From NCBI GenBank assembly GCA_005503335.1, contig SCMQ01000012.1:1-64000 (forward strand): a stretch of 64,000 nt of DNA, in the 5' to 3' direction. Source of the DNA: Comamonadaceae bacterium 2FH (GTDB lineage: Bacteria > Pseudomonadota > Gammaproteobacteria > Burkholderiales > Burkholderiaceae_C). The notes under the pieces were generated by a model, which was not told where the DNA came from, ran no database searches, and was given only the letters and a program-made list of their open reading frames with translations. The position numbers were made by a program, and so were the translations under genes. Below are positions 57,993-64,000 of the stretch, one piece after another (position 1 is the first letter of the stretch; each line of letters starts with the position of its first letter).

Positions 57993-58044
57993 CAAAATCA
58001 AAAAGAGTGGGATGCCGCCGGGCCCGGCCCGGCACACCCACTCT
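57993..58044 (-). terminator. terminator/attenuator between petC and sspA
   Basis: On the minus strand AGAGTGGG (58037-58044) pairs with CCCACTCT (58004-58011) around a GC-rich, partly self-complementary interior, followed by TTTTGATTTT. It separates the petABC and sspAB transcripts at least partly. Confidence 0.7.
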
Positions 58045-58079
58045 GGCAATGCCGGGCAACAGGCCCGGCCAGGTCTGGT

Positions 58080-58844
58080 TTACTTGACGTCTTTCCAGTA
58101 CGCGGCATTGAGGCGCCACGCGATCACGGTGAAGACCACCAGGAACAGCAGCACCCAGACGCCTATGCGCACGCGGCTGTTCTGCGCCGGCTCGCCCATC
58201 CACTGCAGGTAGTTCACCAGGTCGCCGACCGCCTGGTCGTACTGCAGCGGGGTCATGGTCCCGGGCGTGACCTGCTCCCAGCCCTTGAAGACCTGGACCT
58301 CGTGGCCATGCTCCTGCTTGGCCTCGAACAGCGGGCGGCGCTCGCCCTGCAGCTCCCACAGCGCGTGCGGCATGCCGACGCTGGGGAACACCAGGTTGTT
58401 CCAGCCGGTGGCCTTGGTGTCGTCGCGGTAGTAGCTGCGCAGGTAGGTGTAGAGGTAATCGGCGCCCGTGCCGTCGTGGCCGGCACGCGAGCGCGCGACG
58501 AGCGTCAGGTCGGGCGGGTTGGCGCCGAACCAGTCCTTGGCCTGCTTGGGATCGATCGCGGCCTTCATGGTCTCGCCGACCTTGTCGGTGGTGAACAGCA
58601 GGTTGTCCTTGATCTGCTGCTCGCTCAGGCCGATGTCGCGCAGGCGGTTGAAGCGCATGTACGCAGCCGAGTGGCAGTTCAGGCAGTAGTTGACGAACAG
58701 CTTGGCGCCGTTCTGCAGCGAGGCCAGGTCGGTCGTCTTGACGGGCGCCTTGTCCCAGCTCACGCCGCCGCCAGCGGCCTGCACACCCGAGATCAGGCCG
58801 ATGGCCACGACCAAGCCCAGCGCCAGTTTCTTGAATTTGTTCAT
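58080..58844 (-). CDS. petC: cytochrome c1 of the bc1 complex
   Basis: A 254-residue protein with signal peptide (residues 1-23). Heme attachment is CLNCH at residues 54-58; the distal Met ligand region is VGMPHALW or later. A C-terminal transmembrane anchor lies at about 225-245. It takes electrons from the Rieske protein and passes them to soluble cytochrome c. Third gene of petABC, 20 bases after petB. Confidence 0.96.
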   Translation of the reverse strand: MNKFKKLALGLVVAIGLISGVQAAGGGVSWDKAPVKTTDLASLQNGAKLFVNYCLNCHSAAYMRFNRLRDIGLSEQQIKDNLLFTTDKVGETMKAAIDPKQAKDWFGANPPDLTLVARSRAGHDGTGADYLYTYLRSYYRDDTKATGWNNLVFPSVGMPHALWELQGERRPLFEAKQEHGHEVQVFKGWEQVTPGTMTPLQYDQAVGDLVNYLQWMGEPAQNSRVRIGVWVLLFLVVFTVIAWRLNAAYWKDVK

Positions 58845-58864
58845 GGGGTCACTCTCTACAGGGC

Positions 58865-60277
58865 TTAGTGCGGGGCGAAGGTCACGCGCTCAGGCACCGG
58901 CTTGGGCTCGCCCAGCTTGCTCCACCAGGGCATCAGCAGGAAGAAGCCGAAGTAGAACAGCGTACCGACTTGCGACACGCGCTCGCCGATCGGCGAGGGC
59001 GGCTGCACGCCGAGGTAGCCCAGCACCAGGAACACGACCACGAACACGGCGTACAGGTACTTGTGCCAGCCCGCACGGTAGCGGATCGACTTGACCGGGC
59101 TGTGGTCCAGCCAGGGCAGGAAGAACAGGATGACGACGGCGCCACCCATCACGAGCACGCCCCAGAACTTGGCGTCGATGGCCAGCATCAGCACCGAGGC
59201 CACCACGGCGGCGCCGACCACCACGGCCTTGAGCAGGCCGGACAGCTTGCCCTTGAGCACGCCGAAGGCAGCCGCAGCGACCACGCAGGCGATCAGCGCA
59301 TACATCATCTCGCTGGTGATGGCGCGCAGCATGGAATAGAACGGCGTGAAGTACCAGACCGGCGCGATGTGCGGCGGCGTCTTCAGCGGGTCGGCCGGGA
59401 TGAAGTTGTTGAACTCCAGGAAGTAGCCGCCGAACTCGGGCGCGAAGAACACGATGGCCGAGAAGGCCAGCAGGAACACGCTCACGCCGAAGATGTCGTG
59501 CACCGTGTAGAAGGGGTGGAAGGGCACGCCGTCCAGCGGCTTGCCGTTGGCATCCTTGGGCGCCTTGGGGCCTTTGATCTCGATGCCGTCGGGGTTGTTC
59601 GAGCCCACGTCGTGCAGCGCCAGCAGGTGCGCCACCACCAGGCCCAGCAGCACCAGCGGCACGGCGATCACGTGGAAGCTGAAGAAGCGGTTCAGCGTGG
59701 CGTCGCCGACCACGTAGTCGCCGCGGATCAGCAGGGCCAGGTCCGGACCGATGAAGGGGATGGCGGAGAACAGGTTGACGATCACCTGGGCGCCCCAGTA
59801 GGACATCTGGCCCCAGGGCAGCAGGTAGCCCATGAAGGCCTCGGCCATCAGGCACAGGAAGATCGCGCAGCCGAAGATCCAGACCAGCTCGCGCGGCTTG
59901 CGGTAGCTGCCGTACATCAGGCCGCGGAACATGTGCAGGTAGACCACCACGAAGAAGGCCGAGGCGCCGGTGGAGTGCATGTAGCGGATCAGCCAGCCCC
60001 AGGGCACGTCGCGCATGATGTACTCGACCGACTCGAACGCCTTGGCCGCGTCCGGCTTGTAGTGCATCACCAGGAAGATGCCGGTGACGATCTGGATCAC
60101 CAGCACCAGCAGCGACAGCGAGCCGAAGATGTACCAGAAGTTGAAGTTCTTCGGCGCGTAGTACTCCGACATGTGGACGCGGTAGGCGTCGAAGGCGGTC
60201 GGGAAGCGGTTTTCGAGCCAGTTGGTCAGCTTGGCGCCGGCCGGGGCGTTGGGAGAGATTTCCTTGAATTCAGCCAT
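58865..60277 (-). CDS. petB: cytochrome b of the bc1 complex
   Basis: This 470-residue integral membrane subunit holds both hemes b and the quinol and quinone sites. Eight or more helices; heme-ligand histidines in [19 protein letters not shown] and [21 protein letters not shown] motif lies in [10 protein letters not shown] (the usual PEWY is replaced by PEFG, the form common in betaproteobacteria). Consumes the ubiquinol made with the ubi genes of this window. Confidence 0.96.
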   Translation of the reverse strand: MAEFKEISPNAPAGAKLTNWLENRFPTAFDAYRVHMSEYYAPKNFNFWYIFGSLSLLVLVIQIVTGIFLVMHYKPDAAKAFESVEYIMRDVPWGWLIRYMHSTGASAFFVVVYLHMFRGLMYGSYRKPRELVWIFGCAIFLCLMAEAFMGYLLPWGQMSYWGAQVIVNLFSAIPFIGPDLALLIRGDYVVGDATLNRFFSFHVIAVPLVLLGLVVAHLLALHDVGSNNPDGIEIKGPKAPKDANGKPLDGVPFHPFYTVHDIFGVSVFLLAFSAIVFFAPEFGGYFLEFNNFIPADPLKTPPHIAPVWYFTPFYSMLRAITSEMMYALIACVVAAAAFGVLKGKLSGLLKAVVVGAAVVASVLMLAIDAKFWGVLVMGGAVVILFFLPWLDHSPVKSIRYRAGWHKYLYAVFVVVFLVLGYLGVQPPSPIGERVSQVGTLFYFGFFLLMPWWSKLGEPKPVPERVTFAPH

Positions 60278-60288
60278 GTCCGTCGTCC

Positions 60289-60885
60289 TCAGGCCTTCTT
60301 GTCTTCACCGATCAGCAGCTTGCTCTCGGAGAGGTAGATGTGCGGAGGCACCTCGAGGTTGTCCGGCGCCGGCTTGTTCTTGAACACGCGGCCGGCCATG
60401 TCGAAGGTCGAGCCGTGGCAGGGGCAGAGGAAGCCGCCCTGCCAGTCGTCGGGCAGCGAGGGCTGGGCGCCGGTCTGGAACTTGTCGGACGGCGAGCAGC
60501 CCAGGTGCGAGCAGATGCCGACGCCGACCCAGACCTCGGGCTTGATCGAGCGGTACTGGTTCTTGGCGTACTCGGGCGTGGGATAGGCCTTGCGGTCCGA
60601 ATTCGGGTCGGCGAGCTGCGTCTCGGTCTTCTTCAGCGACTCGAGCTGCTCGGGCGTGCGCTTCATGATCCAGACCGGCTTGCCGCGCCATTCCACCGTG
60701 AGTTTCTCGCCCGGTTTCAGGCTAGAGATGTCCACTTCGACGGCGGCACCAGCCGCCTTGGCTCTCTCCGAGGGCTGGAAGGTGCTGACGAAGGGCACGG
60801 CGGCGAAGCCGGCACCGACGGCACCCGCGCAGGTGGACGCGATCAGCCACGTCCTCTTGCTGCTGTCGACTGGGGTGTCACTCAT
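60289..60885 (-). CDS. petA: Rieske iron-sulfur subunit of the bc1 complex
   Basis: A 198-residue protein with an N-terminal anchor carrying [18 protein letters not shown]. The 2Fe-2S ligands are in CSHLGC (about residues 125-130) and CPCHGS (about 152-157). It oxidises ubiquinol at the bc1 complex. A longer in-frame reading upstream is not coding. First gene of petABC. Confidence 0.96.
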   Translation of the reverse strand: MSDTPVDSSKRTWLIASTCAGAVGAGFAAVPFVSTFQPSERAKAAGAAVEVDISSLKPGEKLTVEWRGKPVWIMKRTPEQLESLKKTETQLADPNSDRKAYPTPEYAKNQYRSIKPEVWVGVGICSHLGCSPSDKFQTGAQPSLPDDWQGGFLCPCHGSTFDMAGRVFKNKPAPDNLEVPPHIYLSESKLLIGEDKKA

Positions 60886-60924
60886 GGGGATCCTCTGGCA
60901 ATGCTGTATCAGGGTCAACCAGAG

Positions 60925-60930
60925 ATTGTA
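60925..60930 (-). promoter_or_regulatory. candidate -10 box of petABC
   Basis: TACAAT (five of six to consensus) on the minus strand about 40 bases before the petA start. No good -35 at the right distance. Confidence 0.35.
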
Positions 60931-60969
60931 GCCGAGCGAAACATCCACCCCCGGCCCAGCCCCCCCGCC

Positions 60970-60997
60970 TTGACAGGGCCCTGCGGCCGGCCATACT
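60970..60997 (+). promoter_or_regulatory. candidate sigma-70 promoter of mscL
   Basis: A perfect TTGACA (60970-60975) and CATACT (60992-60997), 16 bases apart, 30 bases before the mscL ATG. Four of six -10 positions match. Confidence 0.55.
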
Positions 60998-61027
60998 GGC
61001 CGCCTCAACAACAAGCAGGAGGGCCCC

Positions 61028-61449
61028 ATGGGGATGATGCAGGAGTTCAGGGAGTTCGCCGTCAAGGGCAATGTGATGGACCTGGCCGTCGGTGTGATCA
61101 TCGGCGGAGCCTTCGGCAAGATCGTCGACTCGGTGGTCGGCGATCTGATCATGCCGGTCGTCAGCAAGATCTTCGGCGGCCTGGACTTCTCCAACTACTA
61201 CCTGGGCCTGGCCGGACAGCCGCCGGGCTGCCCCTGGCGGAGGCCAAGAAGGCCGGCGCGGTGCTCGCCTACGGCAGCTTCATCACCGTGGCGCTGAACT
61301 TCGTCATCCTGGCCTTCATCATCTTCGTCATGGTCAAGCAGATGAACCGGCTCAAGAAGGAGGCACCGCCCGCCGCACCGGCGGCGCCGGCCGCCCCGCC
61401 GGAAGACATCGTGCTGCTGCGCGAGATCCGCGACAGCCTGAAGAGGTAG
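61028..61449 (+). pseudogene. mscL: large-conductance mechanosensitive channel, frameshifted
   Basis: The start [21 protein letters not shown] is unmistakable MscL, with an AGGAGGG ribosome site. The frame is intact to Gln at 61217-61219. The rest of the protein ([20 protein letters not shown]2 [20 protein letters not shown] and the C-terminal helix [11 protein letters not shown]) continues in another frame to 61449. Inserting one base after 61219 (for example a third C, giving QPAG) restores about 140 residues, the normal length. So it is either a genuine single-base deletion or a sequencing error in a C run. As read, the product stops after 89 residues and loses TM2. Confidence 0.9.
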
Positions 61450-61466
61450 GCCCGCGCGGGCGCCGC

Positions 61467-62510
61467 TCAGCGCGCCAGCCGGCGCGCCACGCGTATCGCC
61501 TCGATCAGGCTGGCGGCCTCGGCCCGACCGCTGCCGGCGATGTCGAAGGCCGTGCCATGGTCCGGGCTGGTGCGCACCAGCGGCAGGCCCAGGGTCACGT
61601 TGACACCCTTGTCCACGCCCAGGTACTTGACCGGGATCAAGCCCTGGTCGTGGTACATGGCCACCACCACGTCGAACTCGCCGGGATGACCGGCTGCGGC
61701 ACGGGCGCGCATGAAGACCGTGTCGGGCGCGAACGGGCCATGGGCGTCCACGCCTTCGGCGCGCGCGGCCGCGATGGCCGGCGCGATGAGCTCGATCTCC
61801 TCGCGCCCGAACAGCCCGCCCTCGCCCGCGTGCGGGTTGAGCCCGGCCACGCCGATCCGGGGCGCGCGGCCGAGCGCGGCGCCCAGCGCGGCATGGGTGA
61901 TGCGCAGGGTCTGCAGCACGCTGTCGAAGCTCACCGCGGCGATCGCCTCGCGCAGCGAGACATGGATGCTGACCAGCACGGTGCGCAGCTCGTCGTTGGC
62001 CAGCATCATGCGCACCGGCAGCTCGGACAGGGACTTGCCCAGGTGGCCCGCCGCCTCGGCCTGCAGCAGCTCGGTGTGGCCCGGGTATTGCGCGTAGGGA
62101 GGGCCCGCAGCCGACAGCGCCTCCTTGTGCAGCGGCGCCGTGACCAGCGCGGCGATCTCGCCGCGCAGCGCAGCGCGCGCTGCCCATAACACGCAGTCGC
62201 CCGCGATCCGGCCGGCCTCGGCGCTGACCTGGCCGCAGGGCACCGGCGGCCGGGCCGGCACCACCTGCAGCACCGGGATGCAGCGCGGCGGCGCGTCCCA
62301 GGCCTGGTGCGCCGCCTCGAGCTCGGCCACCGGCAGGCCGGGCGCCCCCGGCGCGGTGATGAAGCCGGCGGCGCGGCGCAGCGTGGCCAGGTCGCCGGCG
62401 ACGAAGCATCCGCGCGTCGCCTCGGGCGCGTCGCGGAAGGCCTTGGCGATGATCTCCGGGCCTATGCCGGCCGCGTCGCCTAGCGTGATCGCGATGGGTT
62501 TTGCGCTCAT
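61467..62510 (-). CDS. pdxA: 4-hydroxythreonine-4-phosphate dehydrogenase
   Basis: A 347-residue enzyme of pyridoxal 5'-phosphate synthesis. Start AITLGDAAGIGPEIIAKAF, the metal-binding His region YPGHTELLQ, GLNPHAGEGGLFGREE and MYHDQGLIPVKYLG are diagnostic. It is 6 bases after the Nif3-like gene on the same strand. Confidence 0.95.
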   Translation of the reverse strand: MSAKPIAITLGDAAGIGPEIIAKAFRDAPEATRGCFVAGDLATLRRAAGFITAPGAPGLPVAELEAAHQAWDAPPRCIPVLQVVPARPPVPCGQVSAEAGRIAGDCVLWAARAALRGEIAALVTAPLHKEALSAAGPPYAQYPGHTELLQAEAAGHLGKSLSELPVRMMLANDELRTVLVSIHVSLREAIAAVSFDSVLQTLRITHAALGAALGRAPRIGVAGLNPHAGEGGLFGREEIELIAPAIAAARAEGVDAHGPFAPDTVFMRARAAAGHPGEFDVVVAMYHDQGLIPVKYLGVDKGVNVTLGLPLVRTSPDHGTAFDIAGSGRAEAASLIEAIRVARRLAR

Positions 62511-62516
62511 GCGGCC

Positions 62517-63275
62517 TCAGGCGGGGTTGTCGATGTCGACGAACACATGGTCCAGGCCCAGCTGGGCCGCCACATGGGCCGCCAGAGCCGGCGCCCCGTA
62601 GCGCTCGCTCGCGTGGTGACCGCAGGCCAGGAAGGCCACGCCGCATTCGCGTGCGTAGTGCGCCTGCGGCTCGGAGATCTCGCCGGTGATGAAGGCGTCG
62701 GCGCCAGCCGCGATCGCGGCCTCGAAATAGCCCTGGGCCCCGCCGCTGCACCAGGCGATGCGCCGCAGGGGCTTCGCCCCGGCCTCGACCAGGGTCACGG
62801 GCCGCCCCAGGGCCGCCTCCACATGCCGGGCCAGCGCCCGTCCATCGGCGAAGCCGCCCTCCTCGACGCGTGCGCCCAGGAAACCCAGGTCCTGCTCGCC
62901 GAAGCGGGCCTGGGCCGTGAGGCCCAGCACGCGGCCGAGCTGGGCGTTGTTGCCGAGCTCGGGATGAGCGTCGAGCGGCAGATGGTAGGCGTAGAGGCTG
63001 ATGTCGTGCGCCAGCAGCAGGGCCAGGCGCTGCTTCATCCAGCCGGTGACGCGGCCCTCCTGGCCGCGCCAGAACAGGCCGTGGTGCACCAGGATGGCGT
63101 CCGCCCCTTGGGCGACGGCGGCCTCGATCAGGGCGCGGCTGGCCGTCACGCCGGAAACCAGCTTGCGCACCTCTGTCCGGCCCTCGACCTGCAGGCCGTT
63201 GGGCCCATAGTCGCGAAAGCGTTCGGGCTGCATCAGGGCGTCGAAGGCGGCGAGCAGGGTCTGGCGGTCGGTCAT
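62517..63275 (-). CDS. Nif3-like dinuclear metal centre protein (YbgI family)
   Basis: A 252-residue NIF3/YbgI protein. Metal ligands: VHHGLFW (about residues 63-69), HLPLDAHPELGNN, and the C-terminal GHHASERYG. The family forms hexameric toroids with a dinuclear metal site; it is sometimes called a GTP cyclohydrolase I type 2 homologue, a label not supported by function. ATG 63275 is chosen to give the usual MTDRQTLLAAFD start. Confidence 0.88.
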   Translation of the reverse strand: MTDRQTLLAAFDALMQPERFRDYGPNGLQVEGRTEVRKLVSGVTASRALIEAAVAQGADAILVHHGLFWRGQEGRVTGWMKQRLALLLAHDISLYAYHLPLDAHPELGNNAQLGRVLGLTAQARFGEQDLGFLGARVEEGGFADGRALARHVEAALGRPVTLVEAGAKPLRRIAWCSGGAQGYFEAAIAAGADAFITGEISEPQAHYARECGVAFLACGHHASERYGAPALAAHVAAQLGLDHVFVDIDNPA

Positions 63276-63334
63276 GCGGGGCTTTGCAGGGCAGGCGGCC
63301 ACGATTGTGGGCCAAGTTCAGGGACAATCCTGCC

Positions 63335-64000
63335 ATGAAACGTTTCTGGCTTCTCTTCTCGCAGGCCGTCACCGTGTTGCTGGCGGCGTATTTCGTGGTC
63401 GGCACGCTCAAGCCCGCATGGCTGGGCCATGGCGCAGGCGGCGGCGCGCTGGCCGTGTTCGAGGCCCCCGGCGCCAGCCCGGGCGCCGCCCCGTCAGGCG
63501 GCTTCAGCGCGGCCGCACGCAAGGCCGCGCCGGCCGTGGTCAGCATCAGCACCAGCAAGGCGGCCCGCACGCCCTACAGCAACGACCCCTGGTTCCGCTT
63601 CTTCTTCGGCGAACAGGACAGCCAGCCCCAGGTCGGCCTGGGCTCGGGCGTGATCATCAGCCCCTCGGGCTATGTGCTGACCAACAACCACGTGGTCGAG
63701 GGCGCGGACGAGATCGAGGTGGTGCTGACCGACCGCCGCCGCGCCCAGGCCAAGATCATAGGCACCGACCCCGACACCGACCTGGCCATCCTCAAGATCG
63801 AGCTCGACCGGCTGCCGGTCATCGTGCTGGGCAACTCCGACGCGCTGCAGGTCGGCGACCAGGTGCTGGCCATAGGCAACCCCTTCGGCGTGGGCCAGAC
63901 CGTGACCAGCGGCATCGTCAGCGCCCTGGGCCGCAACCAGCTGGGCATCAACACCTTCGAGAACTTTATCCAGACCGACGCGGCCATCAACCCCGGCAAC
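63335..64000 (+). CDS. Do/DegQ-type periplasmic serine protease, 5' part
   Basis: The first 222 codons of a trypsin-like HtrA protease, cut by the window end. An N-terminal signal anchor (residues 4-23) is followed by an Ala/Gly/Pro linker and the protease domain. Catalytic His119 (TNNHVVEG) and Asp149 (DTDLAILK) are visible; the window stops at INPGN, just before the catalytic GNSGG serine. The uncleaved-looking anchor suggests a DegS/MucD-like membrane-tethered form. PDZ domains would lie beyond the window. Divergent from the Nif3-like gene. Confidence 0.9.
   Translation, partial: MKRFWLLFSQAVTVLLAAYFVVGTLKPAWLGHGAGGGALAVFEAPGASPGAAPSGGFSAAARKAAPAVVSISTSKAARTPYSNDPWFRFFFGEQDSQPQVGLGSGVIISPSGYVLTNNHVVEGADEIEVVLTDRRRAQAKIIGTDPDTDLAILKIELDRLPVIVLGNSDALQVGDQVLAIGNPFGVGQTVTSGIVSALGRNQLGINTFENFIQTDAAINPGN

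Overview
The window is a contiguous, GC-rich piece of a chromosome from a betaproteobacterium, most likely family Comamonadaceae (Burkholderiales). Three things point there: two separate groups of Bug/TctC-type periplasmic binding proteins; gene orders I recognise from Burkholderiales (fmdB-DUF502-aspS; rplU-rpmA-obgE-proB; pilB-pilC-pilD-coaE-zapD-yacG; petA-petB-petC-sspA-sspB; hemA-prfA-prmC-grxD); and dispersed repeats of a kind I associate with Comamonadaceae. The family call is inference from gene content, not a database match. Almost every base is coding. I see no prophage, CRISPR array, rRNA operon or intact insertion sequence.

Layout. 120-5140: two Bug binding proteins, a C-type sulfatase and a SulP sulfate-type permease, read as a possible sulfate-ester utilisation locus. 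5159-11168 (minus strand): DUF429, a BLUF blue-light sensor coupled to folE, clsB and ybhP separated by a MITE-like element, nudB, and three small membrane-associated proteins of the YqjK/YqjE/YqjD type. 11336-14223 (minus): aspS, DUF502, fmdB. 14401-18751 (plus): potFGHI putrescine-type ABC transporter with a repeat inserted between potH and potI. 18744-27097 (minus): ubiB, ubiJ, a Tim44-like protein, ubiE, DUF971 and a giant FAD/Fe-S oxidoreductase. 27296-33530: glycerophosphodiesterase, a small membrane protein, hemA, prfA, prmC, grxD and a Lon-like AAA ATPase. 33549-35770 (minus): an M20 amidohydrolase overlapped by or abutting a Bug protein gene. 35973-43917: CNNM/CBS protein, lytic transglycosylase, proS, rppH, a CNP1-like protein, proB, obgE, rpmA, rplU. 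44072-50713 (plus): ispB, tRNA-Pro, pilBCD, coaE, zapD, yacG. 50718-56160 (minus): a NUDIX hydrolase, a DUF815 ATPase, argJ, secA. 56381-64000: a DciA-like protein, tRNA-Thr, sspB, sspA, the cytochrome bc1 operon petABC, a frameshifted mscL, pdxA, a Nif3-like protein, and the 5' part of a Do/DegQ-type protease that runs off the end.

How the genes fit together. Most are housekeeping: ubiquinone synthesis (ubiB, ubiJ, ubiE, ispB) and its consumer the bc1 complex; tetrapyrrole (hemA), folate (folE, nudB), pyridoxal phosphate (pdxA), coenzyme A (coaE), arginine and proline synthesis (argJ, proB); translation (aspS, proS, prfA, prmC, L21, L27, two tRNAs); secretion and type IV pili (secA, pilBCD). 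The accessory interest lies in the non-coding elements. A 357-bp MITE-like element with CTAG duplications and two internal hairpins separates ybhP from clsB. Related repeat modules sit at two translationally coupled operon junctions (potH/potI and DUF815/mutT), and in both cases the reading frame stays open through the repeat.
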